Origin: Phreatobacter aquaticus
GTDB lineage: Bacteria > Pseudomonadota > Alphaproteobacteria > Rhizobiales > Phreatobacteraceae
NCBI RefSeq assembly: GCF_005160265.1
Contig: NZ_CP039865.1
Span: 434,001-498,000 of the forward strand
Direction of reading: 5' to 3'
DNA length: 64,000 nt
Shown: piece after piece, positions 8,083-16,214 of the stretch
Numbering within the stretch: the stretch's first letter is position 1
How the letters are laid out: each line of letters starts with the position of its first letter
Notes under the pieces: model-generated
What the model saw: the letters and a program-made list of their open reading frames with translations, nothing else
Database searches by the model: none
Told to the model about the DNA's origin: nothing
Translations under genes and position numbers: made by a program

Positions 8083-8880
8083 ATGACCCCAGTGACCAAT
8101 CCCTCCATCCGCTACGAGGCCGCAAACGGCATCGCCCGCCTGATCATCGACCAGCCGGCCAAGATGAACGCCATGACCTTCGACATGTGGTCGAGCGTTC
8201 CGGGCCTGGTGAAAAAGGCCGAGGACGACCGTTCGGTGCGCGCCATCGTCGTCGAGGGTGCCGGCGAAAAGGCCTTCTGCGCCGGCGCCGACATCTCCCA
8301 GTTCGGTGCCAAGCGCACCGGCGAGGAGGCCGTGCGCGCCTATGACATTGCGGTGGCGAATGGCATGGCGGCGATCCACGATGCGGCAAAGCCCACCATC
8401 GCTGTCATCCGCGGCATCTGCTTCGGCGGCGGCTGCGCCCTGGCGCTCACCTGCGACCTGCGGTTCGCCACCTCGGATTCGCGCTTCCGCGTGCCGGCCG
8501 CGCGTCTTGGGCTCGGCTATGGGTTCTCGTCCGTCCGCATGATGATCAAGAAGCTGGGCGTTGGCGCGGTTGCCGACATCCTCATCTCCGCCCGCATCCT
8601 CGATGCCAGCGACGGCGAACGCTCCGGCGTCATTCATCGTGCCTGGCCGCGCGAGACCTTCGACAAGGAAGTGACCGCCTATCTCGAGACGGTCGCCGCC
8701 AATGCGCCGCTGACGCTCGCCGCCATCAAGCGCTCGCTGGTCGAATTGTCGAAGCCCGAAGCCGAGCAGGATGCCGCCGCCGTCGACGCGCTGATCGCCA
8801 AGTGCTTCGGCAGCGCCGACTACAAGGAAGGCCAGAAGGCGTTTCTCGAAAAGCGCCTGCCGGTGTTCAAGGGCGAGTGA
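8083..8880 (+). CDS. Enoyl-CoA hydratase/isomerase family protein
   Basis: Crotonase-superfamily enzyme of 265 residues. The CoA-binding and oxyanion-hole segments are clear: GEKAFCAGADISQFG near residues 62-76 and IRGICFGGGCALALTCDLR near residues 108-126. It follows the CoA-transferase closely (nine bases), so hydration or isomerisation of the transferred CoA ester is a reasonable role. It ends before a palindromic repeat. The substrate is not evident. Confidence 0.9.
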   Translation: MTPVTNPSIRYEAANGIARLIIDQPAKMNAMTFDMWSSVPGLVKKAEDDRSVRAIVVEGAGEKAFCAGADISQFGAKRTGEEAVRAYDIAVANGMAAIHDAAKPTIAVIRGICFGGGCALALTCDLRFATSDSRFRVPAARLGLGYGFSSVRMMIKKLGVGAVADILISARILDASDGERSGVIHRAWPRETFDKEVTAYLETVAANAPLTLAAIKRSLVELSKPEAEQDAAAVDALIAKCFGSADYKEGQKAFLEKRLPVFKGE

Positions 8881-8917
8881 GCGCGCTGCCCGAGAGGGCG
8901 CTTGAGTTCACACTCGC

Positions 8918-9013
8918 CGTCATGCCCGGGCTTGTCCCGGGCATCCACGCCTTCAACAGGCAGTCGCACGGAACCATAAGTCGTGGATGCCCGCCACAAG
9001 GGCGAGCATGACG
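8918..9013. repeat. Palindromic element with 32-bp arms (GTCATGCCCGGGCTTG family)
   Basis: The left arm (8918-8949) begins CGTCATGCCCGGGCTTG and the right arm (8982-9013) ends AGGGCGAGCATGACG. The arms are near-complementary over 32 bases and flank a 32-base centre. This sequence class is common between genes of alphaproteobacteria. A possible half-copy (CTGTCATGCCCGCCTTG) lies near 49007-49023. It may act as a transcript-end hairpin for the gene before it. Confidence 0.8.
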
Positions 9014-9059
9014 CATTGGCTAGAGCCCGCACAAGGGCAACGGCTCGGAGGACCACCCC

Positions 9060-9833
9060 ATGGACCTGAAATTGAACGGCAAGCGCGTCCTCGTCACCGG
9101 TGCCTCCAAGGGCATCGGCCTCGCCTGCGCCGAGGTCTTCGCCGCCGAGGGCGCCGAGATCGTTATGGTCGCCCGCGATGCGGCCCGGCTGGAGGCGGCA
9201 GCAGCCGGCGTCCGCGCCAAGCAACAGGGTCCGATCACCACCATCGCAGTGGACCTGTCGAAGGGCCCCGAGCGTGAGCGGCTGTGGTCGGAGGCCGGCG
9301 CCATCGACATCCTCGTCAACAATGCCGGCGCCATCCCCGGCGGCGGCCTGCTCGATCTCTCCATGGACACCTGGGAGGACGCCTGGTCGCTCAAGGTGAT
9401 GGGCTATATCCACCTGACCAAGCTGGCGCTTGGCGCCATGAAGGACCGCGGCACCGGCATCATCGTCAATGTCATCGGCATGGCCGGCCGCAGCCCACGC
9501 TATGGCTATGTCTGCGGCGCCACCGGCAATGCCGCATTGATGGCCTTCACGGGCGCCATCGGCGGCAAATCGCAGGAATGGGGCGTCCGCGTCTTCGGCA
9601 TCAACCCCGCAGCCACCCGCACCGACCGCATCATGTCGCTGTCGAAGCAACGCGCCCAGGCCGCCTTTGGCGACGAGAGCCGCTGGGAAGAGATGCTGAC
9701 CGACCTGCCGCTCGGCCGCCTCATCGAGCCGGTGGAGATCGCCAATGCGGCGGCATTCCTCGCCTCGCCCGCCTGCGGCTATGTCTCGGGCGCGATCCTC
9801 GACGTCGATGGCGGCGGCGCCTTCAAGGGCTGA
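9060..9833 (+). CDS. Short-chain dehydrogenase/reductase family protein with altered catalytic residues
   Basis: SDR-fold protein of 257 residues. The dinucleotide-binding glycine motif TGASKGIGLACA (about residues 14-25) and the structural NNAGA motif (about residues 87-91) are intact. The classical active site is not: the Ser strand reads VNVIGMAG and the YxxxK segment reads CGATGNAAL, so Ser, Tyr and Lys all appear to be replaced, with Asn at the Lys position. It may bind NAD(P) without normal dehydrogenase chemistry, or belong to a subfamily with different catalysis. It lies downstream of the repeat at 8918-9013 and is probably transcribed with the CoA cluster. Confidence 0.85.
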   Translation: MDLKLNGKRVLVTGASKGIGLACAEVFAAEGAEIVMVARDAARLEAAAAGVRAKQQGPITTIAVDLSKGPERERLWSEAGAIDILVNNAGAIPGGGLLDLSMDTWEDAWSLKVMGYIHLTKLALGAMKDRGTGIIVNVIGMAGRSPRYGYVCGATGNAALMAFTGAIGGKSQEWGVRVFGINPAATRTDRIMSLSKQRAQAAFGDESRWEEMLTDLPLGRLIEPVEIANAAAFLASPACGYVSGAILDVDGGGAFKG

Positions 9834-9883
9834 CGCGAACGTGACGACAATTCCCCTGCAAGCCGCACTCGGCTTGTCTGGTC

Positions 9884-9898
9884 TGGCATACAGATTGC
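9884..9898 (+). promoter_or_regulatory. Candidate sigma-54 (-24/-12) promoter of the GGT/DUF1028/ABC operon
   Basis: The sequence TGGCATACAGATTGC matches the sigma-54 consensus TGGCAC-N5-TTGC, with exactly ten bases between the invariant GG (9885-9886) and GC (9897-9898). Transcription would begin near 9910, about 89 bases before the GTG start of the first gene. It rules out the upstream start at 9906 for that gene. Sigma-54 control suggests nitrogen-responsive expression through an NtrC-type activator not present in the window. Confidence 0.65.
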
Positions 9899-9998
9899 GT
9901 CTAACGTGCCGTCCCTGACGGGGCGCTCAACGCTGGATTGCACCAAACGCCAGGCCTCCTATCATCGAAGCCTTCCCAACTCCCGAAAGCCAGTCCCT

Positions 9999-11801
9999 GT
10001 GAGCGCTCCCCGTTTCACCACCCGCCCCGAGATCGACGGCACATTCGGTGTCGTCACGACCACCCATTGGATCGCCTCTGCCGTCGGAATGGGCATTCTG
10101 GAGCGCGGCGGCAATGCCTTCGACGCCGGCTGCGCCGCGGCCTTCACCCTGCAGATCGTCGAGCCGCACCTGAACGGCCCCGGCGGCGACGTGCCGGTCA
10201 TCCTCTATGACGCGAAGACCGAGAAGCCCGAGGTCATCTGCGGCCAGGGCCCGGCGCCCGCCGGCGCGACAATCGAACACTATCGCTCGCTCGGCCTCGA
10301 TCTGGTCCCCGGCACCGGCCTGCTCGCCACCTGCATTCCCGGCGCCTTCGACACCTGGATGGTGATGCTGCGCGACTACGGCACGATGCGGGTGCGCGAC
10401 GTGCTGGAAGCCGCCATCGGCTATGCCCGCAATGGCTATCCGCTGGTCGAGCGCATCCCTGCCACCATCCGCACCGTCGAACAGCTGTTCCGTGAGCACT
10501 GGACCTCGTCCGCCGCGGTCTATCTGCCCGGCGGGAAGGTGCCCGAGCCCGGCGATCTCTTCACCAACGTCAAGCTCGCCGAGACCTATGAGCGCGTGCT
10601 GCGCGAATGCGAGGGCGGTTCGCGCGAGGAGGAGATCGAGCGCGCCCGCAAGGTCTGGAGCCAGGGCTTCGTCGCCGAGGCGATCGACACGTACTGCCGC
10701 ACCCAGGACGTGTTCGACGTCACCGGAACCCACCATCGCGGCGTGCTGACCGGCCAGGACATGGCAACCTGGCAAGCCACGATCGAAGCGCCGATCCACT
10801 ACGATTACGGTCGCTACCGTGTCTTCAAGCCGTCGACCTGGAGCCAGGGGCTCGCCTGCCTGCAGCAGCTCTCGCTGCTCAAGGGCTTCGACCTCGACAA
10901 GCTCGACGTCACCGGTCCCGACTTCGTCCACCTCATCGTGGAAGCCGCCAAGCTCGCCTTCGCCGACCGCGAGAGCTTCTATGGCGATCCCACCTTCGTC
11001 GACGTGCCGATCGAGACGCTGCTGTCGGATGGCTACAATGCCGAACGTCGCCGGCTGATCACCGACACGGCCTCGATGGAACTCCGCCCCGGCTCCATTG
11101 CCGGCAAGGGTGGCAAGGTCGATGCCCGCATCTCCTCCGGCAAGCGCGTGGCGGTCGGCGCGACCGGCGCCGGCGAGCCCACCGTCGGCGATATCGAGAC
11201 CTTTCCGAGCGGCAATACCCGCGGCGACACCGTCCATTTCGACATCATCGACCGCTGGGGCAACATGGTGTCGTCGACGCCGTCCGGTGGCTGGCTGCAA
11301 TCCTCGCCCATCATCCCCGAGCTCGGCTTCTGCCTCGGCTCCCGCGCCCAGATGTTCTGGCTCGACGAGAGCCATCCGGCAGCTCTCGTTCCCGGCAAGC
11401 GGCCGCGCTCGACCCTCACCCCGACGCTGGCCTATCGCGACGGCGCGCCCTATCTCGCCTGGGGTTCGCCCGGCGGCGACCAGCAGGACCAGTGGATTCC
11501 GCAGATGTTCCTGCGCCATGTCCATGCCGGCATGAACCTGCAGGAATCGATCGACGCACCGGCCTGGCACACCGAGCATTTCCCCGGCTCGTTCTGGCCG
11601 CGCACGTCCCGTCCGGGCGTCGTCGTGCTGGAGAGCCGGTTCCCCGAGGCGACGATCGCGGAGCTCAAGCGCCGCGGCCATCAGGTCGAAGTCGGCGGCC
11701 CCTGGTCGGAAGGCCGGCTCACCGGCGCCCGCAAGGAGGGCAACCGCCTGAAGGCGGCCGCCAATCCGCGCGGCATGCAGGGCTATGCGATCGGACGATG
11801 A
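9999..11801 (+). CDS. Gamma-glutamyltransferase family protein (Ntn-hydrolase)
   Basis: Self-processing N-terminal-nucleophile enzyme of the gamma-glutamyltranspeptidase family, about 600 residues from the GTG at 9999 (VSAPRFTTRPEI). The N-terminal ERGGNAFDAGCAAAFTLQIVEP segment and the region NGPGGDVP fit the family. The candidate nucleophile Thr is in RGDTVHFDIIDRWGN near residue 410, followed by STPSGGW, which matches the oxyanion glycine pair. No signal peptide is seen, so it is probably cytoplasmic, unlike classical GGT. It could open gamma-glutamyl or related amide bonds of an imported compound. It heads the operon with a DUF1028 protein and a peptide-type transporter. Confidence 0.9.
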   Translation: MSAPRFTTRPEIDGTFGVVTTTHWIASAVGMGILERGGNAFDAGCAAAFTLQIVEPHLNGPGGDVPVILYDAKTEKPEVICGQGPAPAGATIEHYRSLGLDLVPGTGLLATCIPGAFDTWMVMLRDYGTMRVRDVLEAAIGYARNGYPLVERIPATIRTVEQLFREHWTSSAAVYLPGGKVPEPGDLFTNVKLAETYERVLRECEGGSREEEIERARKVWSQGFVAEAIDTYCRTQDVFDVTGTHHRGVLTGQDMATWQATIEAPIHYDYGRYRVFKPSTWSQGLACLQQLSLLKGFDLDKLDVTGPDFVHLIVEAAKLAFADRESFYGDPTFVDVPIETLLSDGYNAERRRLITDTASMELRPGSIAGKGGKVDARISSGKRVAVGATGAGEPTVGDIETFPSGNTRGDTVHFDIIDRWGNMVSSTPSGGWLQSSPIIPELGFCLGSRAQMFWLDESHPAALVPGKRPRSTLTPTLAYRDGAPYLAWGSPGGDQQDQWIPQMFLRHVHAGMNLQESIDAPAWHTEHFPGSFWPRTSRPGVVVLESRFPEATIAELKRRGHQVEVGGPWSEGRLTGARKEGNRLKAAANPRGMQGYAIGR

Positions 11802-11814
11802 GGCACGCTGAACC

Positions 11815-12531
11815 ATGACCTGGTCGATCATCGCCAAGGACCATCAGACCGGCGCCATCGGCATCGCGGTGGCGACCCGCTTCTTCGCGGTGGGCGCTCT
11901 CGTGCCCCATATCGATCCGGCCGGCGGGGCGGTTGCGACCCAGGCGCTGATGAACCCGACCTATGGCCCGCGCGGATTGCGCCTGCTGCGCGAAGGCGTG
12001 CCGGCTCAGGACGTCGTCCGCCTGCTCACTGAATCCGATGGCGGTGAAAGCCAGCGCCAGCTGCACATCATGGATCGTTCCGGCAGCTTCGCCGCCCATA
12101 CCGGCACCGATTGCGTCGACTGGTGCGGTCATGCCGTCCATGTCGGCTTCTCGGTCGCCGGCAACATGCTGGCGGGACCGCAGGTGATCGACGAGACCGC
12201 CCGGGCCTTCCAGCAACACGGTACCCTGCCCTTCGCCCGCCGCCTGATCACGGCCCTGAAGGCGGGCGAGGCCGCCGGTGGCGACAAGCGCGGCAAGCAA
12301 TCGGCGGCGCTCCTCATCCACGAGACCGAAGAATACCCGGCCCTGTCGCTGCGCGTCGACGACCATGCCGATCCGCTGGTCGAACTGACCCGCCTCGAAC
12401 AGGTCTCCCGCGAGCGCTTCGTTCATTTCGCGCAGTTCTTCGCCACCAAAGACGACCCGACCGGCACGGTCGACCGTACCATCATCAATGCCGCCATCCA
12501 GGCGGCCTTGGCCAAGGAGCAGAGCGCGTGA
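11815..12531 (+). CDS. DUF1028 domain-containing protein (putative Ntn-hydrolase)
   Basis: A 238-residue protein of the DUF1028 family, recognisable by the opening MTWSIIAKDHQTGAIGIAVA and by NPTYGPRGLRLL near residue 45. The family is predicted to have an Ntn-hydrolase fold and is often encoded beside GGT-like or acyl-peptide genes, but its reaction is not established. It starts 13 bases after the GGT-family gene. A palindromic element follows within the 283 bases before the binding-protein gene. A partner role in amide-bond hydrolysis is inference. Confidence 0.88.
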   Translation: MTWSIIAKDHQTGAIGIAVATRFFAVGALVPHIDPAGGAVATQALMNPTYGPRGLRLLREGVPAQDVVRLLTESDGGESQRQLHIMDRSGSFAAHTGTDCVDWCGHAVHVGFSVAGNMLAGPQVIDETARAFQQHGTLPFARRLITALKAGEAAGGDKRGKQSAALLIHETEEYPALSLRVDDHADPLVELTRLEQVSRERFVHFAQFFATKDDPTGTVDRTIINAAIQAALAKEQSA

Positions 12532-12576
12532 GCGAAGCTCTTGCCATCATCCGTCCGGCCTCGACGACACTCCGCA

Positions 12577-12713
12577 CGTCACCCTCGGCGAGCCCGAAGG
12601 GCGAGGGAAGGGGGTCCAGGGGCCAGACGGCAGGGTCGGCGAGATTCGCGGCCGTGAGGTCGCGCCATCCGCTCCTGAACCCCCTTCCCTCACTTCGCTC
12701 GCCGGGGGTGACG
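12577..12713. repeat. Dispersed palindromic element, copy 2
   Basis: The arms CGTCACCCTCGGCGAGCCC (left) and CTTCGCTCGCCGGGGGTGACG (right) match the copy at 6554-6713, including the GGGAAGGGGGTCCAGGGG core. It lies inside an apparent operon, between the DUF1028 gene and the binding-protein gene, so transcripts crossing it would carry a strong hairpin that could set relative expression. Confidence 0.8.
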
Positions 12714-12814
12714 TCCGTTTTCCAAGGCCGGGTCACCGGCACCTTCGACGCACACGCATGACCCGCAATCTCACCAGAAGCGCACAGCGCCGCCAAGCTC
12801 AGAGGATGACACGG

Positions 12815-14347
12815 ATGACCAAGCTGAAACTCTGGACCGCCGCCCTGATCGCGGCCGGAACCGTCTTCGCGGCGACGCCGCCCGTCCACGCCCAGCAATC
12901 GGTGCTGCGCATCGGCCTGGCCGAAGATCCCGACGTGCTGGATCCGACGCGCGGCCGCACCTATGTCGGCCGAATTGTCTTCGCCTCCATTTGCGACAAG
13001 CTGTTCGACATCGACGACAAGCTCGCCATCGTGCCGCAGCTGGCGCTGTCCCACGAGACCTCGGCCGACGGCCTCACCGTCACCATCAAGCTCAGGCCCA
13101 ACGTCAAGTTCCATGACGGCGAGGTGATGGATGCCGAAGCGGTCAAGTTCTCGCTCGAGCGCCACCTGACCATGCAGGGCTCGTTCCGCCGTCCGGAGCT
13201 CTCGGCCATCGACAAGGTCGAGGTGGTCGATCCGCTCACCGTGCGCCTCGTCCTGAAGCAGCCCTTCTCGCCGCTCCTGTCCCAGCTCACCGACCGCGCC
13301 GGCATGATGGTCAGCCCCAAGGCCGCGCGCGAACTCGGCGAGCGCTTCGGCTCGGCTCCGGTCTGCGCCGGCCCCTATCGCTTCGTCGAGCGCATCCAGC
13401 AGGACCGCATCGTCGTCGAGCGCTTTGCCGACTACTGGAACAAGGACCAGGTCACCATCAACCGGATCGAGTACCGGCCGATCGCCGACGCCACCGTGCG
13501 CCTGGCCAATCTGCGCTCCGGCCAGCTCGACATGATCGAGCGCGCGCTGTCCACCGACATCCCGCAGATCCAGGCCAATCCGCAGCTGCGCCTGACCACC
13601 TCCATCGACCTCGGCTATCAGGGCATCACGCTCAACACCGCCAAGTCCGATGCCGCCAAGACCGCCTTCGGCCAGGACCCGCGCGTCATCCAGGCCTTCT
13701 CGCTCGCCATCGACCGGCAGGCGATCAACCAGGTGGTGTTCAACGGTTCCGCCATGCCGGGCAACCAGTGGGTCAATCCGACCAACCCCTTCTACCAGAC
13801 CCGCTTCCCCGTCCCGCAGCGCGACGTTGCCAAGGCCCGCCAGTTGCTCCAGGCGGCCGGCGTGCGCACGCCCGTCGTGGTCGACTTCATGGTGCCGAAC
13901 AATCCGGAAGTGAGGCAGGTGGCCGAAGTGCTCCAGGCGATGACGGCGGAAGCCGGCTTCGAATTGAAGATCCGCGTCACCGAGTTCGCGACGTCGCTGC
14001 AGGAGGCCGAACAGGGCCGCTACCAGGCCTATATGCTGAACTGGTCGGGCCGCACCGATCCGGACGGCAATGCCTTCTCGTTCCATGCCTGCCGCCAGCC
14101 GCTGAACTATGCCGGCTATTGCAACGCGACTGTCGATGCCCTGTTGGCGGAAGCCCGCACCAAGACCAGCCTCGCCGACCGCAAGGCGATCTACGAGAAG
14201 GTCACCGAGATCCTGCAGGCCGAGGGCGGCATCGTCTATCTCTACCATCGCCCTGTGGTCATCGCGCACACCGCGCGCCTCGAGGGTTTCCGGCCGATGC
14301 CGGACGGCCTCGCGCGGGTGGTCGGCCTGAAGTTCCGCGGCAATTGA
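12815..14347 (+). CDS. ABC transporter substrate-binding protein, family 5 (peptide/opine/nickel type)
   Basis: Periplasmic binding protein of the DppA/GsiB/OppA family (SBP_bac_5), 510 residues. A signal peptide spans about residues 1-26 (KLWTAALIAAGTVFAATPPVHAQQ). The mature start LRIGLAEDPDVLDPTRG and the segment LRPNVKFHDGEVMDAEAVKFSLER are family hallmarks. The ATG at 12815 is preferred because AGAGG lies nine bases upstream; ATGs at 12758 and 12806 are alternatives. It is followed by two permease genes. With the GGT-family and DUF1028 genes upstream, a gamma-glutamyl peptide or similar amide is a plausible ligand, by analogy with the glutathione importer Gsi. Confidence 0.92.
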   Translation: MTKLKLWTAALIAAGTVFAATPPVHAQQSVLRIGLAEDPDVLDPTRGRTYVGRIVFASICDKLFDIDDKLAIVPQLALSHETSADGLTVTIKLRPNVKFHDGEVMDAEAVKFSLERHLTMQGSFRRPELSAIDKVEVVDPLTVRLVLKQPFSPLLSQLTDRAGMMVSPKAARELGERFGSAPVCAGPYRFVERIQQDRIVVERFADYWNKDQVTINRIEYRPIADATVRLANLRSGQLDMIERALSTDIPQIQANPQLRLTTSIDLGYQGITLNTAKSDAAKTAFGQDPRVIQAFSLAIDRQAINQVVFNGSAMPGNQWVNPTNPFYQTRFPVPQRDVAKARQLLQAAGVRTPVVVDFMVPNNPEVRQVAEVLQAMTAEAGFELKIRVTEFATSLQEAEQGRYQAYMLNWSGRTDPDGNAFSFHACRQPLNYAGYCNATVDALLAEARTKTSLADRKAIYEKVTEILQAEGGIVYLYHRPVVIAHTARLEGFRPMPDGLARVVGLKFRGN

Positions 14348-14357
14348 CGGATCTCAC

Positions 14358-15299
14358 ATGCTGACGCTCATCGGCAAACGGCTCCTTCAGCTCATCCCGA
14401 CCATCTTCTTCGTGTCGGTGCTGATCTTCCTCCTGCAGCAATTGCTGCCGGGGGACCCGGCCCTCGTGATGGCCGGCGAGGAGAAGGACCCGGAGGTCAT
14501 CGAGCAGATCCGCCGGCGCTACCGGCTCGACCAGCCCCTGCCGGTCCAGTATCTCGCCTGGATCGGCGGCGTGCTACGCGGCGATCTCGGCGAGAGCATG
14601 CGGCTCAGCGAGCCGGTGGCCACTCTGGTTCTGCAGAAGCTGCCGGTCACGCTGCAGCTGGCTGTCATGGCCATGCTGTTCACGCTGGTCATCGGCATTC
14701 CCGCCGGCATCATCTCGGCGGTGAAGAAGGACACCGTGTGGGACTATGCGGTGAACGTCTTCGCGCTCTGGGGCATCTCGACGCCGAACTTCTGGCTCGG
14801 CATCATGATGATCTTCCTGTTCTCCGTGCAGCTCGGCTGGCTGCCGGCGTCCGGCTATGTCTCGCCCTTCGAGGACTTCCGGGCATCCCTTGCCGCCACC
14901 ATCATGCCGGCCTTCGTCCTGGGCAATTCCTTCGCCGGCGTCATCATGCGCCACACCCGCGCCGCCATGCTTCAGGCGCTGGAAAGCGACTATGTCCGCA
15001 CCGCCCGCGCCAAGGGCCTGCTGGAAAGCCGCGTGGTGCTGCGACACGCCATGCGCAACGCGCTGACCCCGATCATCACGCTCGGCGCGCTGGAATTCGG
15101 CACGCTCCTGTCGGGCGCGGTGCTGACCGAACAGATCTTCTCGATCCCCGGTTTCGGCAAGCTGATCGTCGATGCCGTGTTCAACCGCGACTATGCCGTG
15201 GTGCAGGGCGTCGTGCTGGTGACGGCCACCACCTACATGCTGCTGAACCTGCTGGCCGATATCGGCTACATCTTCGCCAATCCCCGGCTGAGGCAATAG
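14358..15299 (+). CDS. ABC transporter permease, DppB/GsiC type
   Basis: Inner-membrane permease of 313 residues. It has the usual N-terminal membrane segment (LIPTIFFVSVLIFLLQQLLPGDPA) and the EAA loop for ATPase contact (DYVRTARAKGLLESRVVLRHAMRNAL, about residues 213-238). It starts ten bases after the binding-protein gene and ends one base before the second permease. It forms the channel together with the next gene. Confidence 0.95.
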   Translation: MLTLIGKRLLQLIPTIFFVSVLIFLLQQLLPGDPALVMAGEEKDPEVIEQIRRRYRLDQPLPVQYLAWIGGVLRGDLGESMRLSEPVATLVLQKLPVTLQLAVMAMLFTLVIGIPAGIISAVKKDTVWDYAVNVFALWGISTPNFWLGIMMIFLFSVQLGWLPASGYVSPFEDFRASLAATIMPAFVLGNSFAGVIMRHTRAAMLQALESDYVRTARAKGLLESRVVLRHAMRNALTPIITLGALEFGTLLSGAVLTEQIFSIPGFGKLIVDAVFNRDYAVVQGVVLVTATTYMLLNLLADIGYIFANPRLRQ

Positions 15300-15300
15300 G

Positions 15301-16182
15301 ATGACCGCTCTGGAGGTTGCAGCACCCGTCGCGGCACGCGCGATCGACAGCCCGGCGCGGAGAGCCTGGCGCCGGCTCAAGGTCCGCAAGGGCGCCATGG
15401 TGGCGCTCGCCGTGCTTGTGGCGATCGTCCTCATCGCGCTGTTCGCCCCGCTGATCTCGCCGCATGACCCAACCCAGCAGAGCTGGCGGGCCGTGCGGCA
15501 GGCGCCGTCATGGGCCCACTGGTTCGGCACCGACGAGGTCGGCCGCGACATCCTCGCCCGCATCATCTTCGGCGCGCGCGCCTCCATGGCGGCGGGTCTC
15601 GTATCGGTCGCCATCGCCATCATGGCCGGTGTGCCGCTTGGCCTTGCCGCGGGCTATCTCGGCGGCTGGACCGATGCGCTGATCTCGCGCCTGACCGATG
15701 CCATGCTCGCCTGCCCGTTCCTGATCCTCGCCATTGCGCTGGCGGCCTTTCTCGGCCCATCGCTGCAGAACGCCATGATCGCCATCGGCATCACGGCCAC
15801 GCCGGTATTCGTGCGGCTGACGCGCGGCCAGGTGCTGACCGTCAAGAACGAGGACTATGTCGAGGCGGCGCGCGCGGTCGGCAACCGCAAATGGCGGATC
15901 GTCGTCTACCACATCCTGCCCAATGTCATGCCGCAGCTGCTGGTTCAGGCCACACTGACGGTGGCGACCGCCATCATCGCCGAGGCCTCGCTGTCGTTCC
16001 TCGGGCTCGGCCAGCAGCCACCCGCGCCGTCCTGGGGCTCGATGCTCAACTCGGCGCAGCGCTTCCTGACCCAGGCGCCCTGGATGGCCATCTTCCCCGG
16101 CCTTGCCATCTTCGTCACCGTGCTGAGCTTCAACCTGCTCGGCGACGGCCTGCGCGACGCCCTCGACCCAAGGTCCAAATAG
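15301..16182 (+). CDS. ABC transporter permease, DppC/GsiD type
   Basis: Second permease subunit, 293 residues, with an N-terminal DppC-type segment (WRRLKVRKGAMVALAVLV) and the conserved HWFGTDEVGRDILARIIFGAR loop near residues 75-95. The EAA loop is VEAARAVGNRKWRIVVYHILPN. It forms the heterodimeric pore with the upstream permease. No DppD/DppF-type ATPase gene follows; instead the next gene, 32 bases on, is a MoeA-like gene. The transporter must borrow ATPases encoded elsewhere. Confidence 0.95.
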   Translation: MTALEVAAPVAARAIDSPARRAWRRLKVRKGAMVALAVLVAIVLIALFAPLISPHDPTQQSWRAVRQAPSWAHWFGTDEVGRDILARIIFGARASMAAGLVSVAIAIMAGVPLGLAAGYLGGWTDALISRLTDAMLACPFLILAIALAAFLGPSLQNAMIAIGITATPVFVRLTRGQVLTVKNEDYVEAARAVGNRKWRIVVYHILPNVMPQLLVQATLTVATAIIAEASLSFLGLGQQPPAPSWGSMLNSAQRFLTQAPWMAIFPGLAIFVTVLSFNLLGDGLRDALDPRSK

Positions 16183-16214
16183 CGCTTGGCGGCCAGACAG
16201 CCTAGAGAGTGGGC

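Noticed and set aside
9927-11837. 636-residue open frame on the minus strand opposite the GGT-family gene
   Set aside because: It has no recognisable domain, is rich in Arg, Ala and Gly, and mirrors a well-supported gene. It is a GC-rich shadow frame.
12485-14269. 594-residue minus-strand open frame opposite the binding-protein gene
   Set aside because: It runs across the palindromic element and antisense to a clear binding protein, with no domain.
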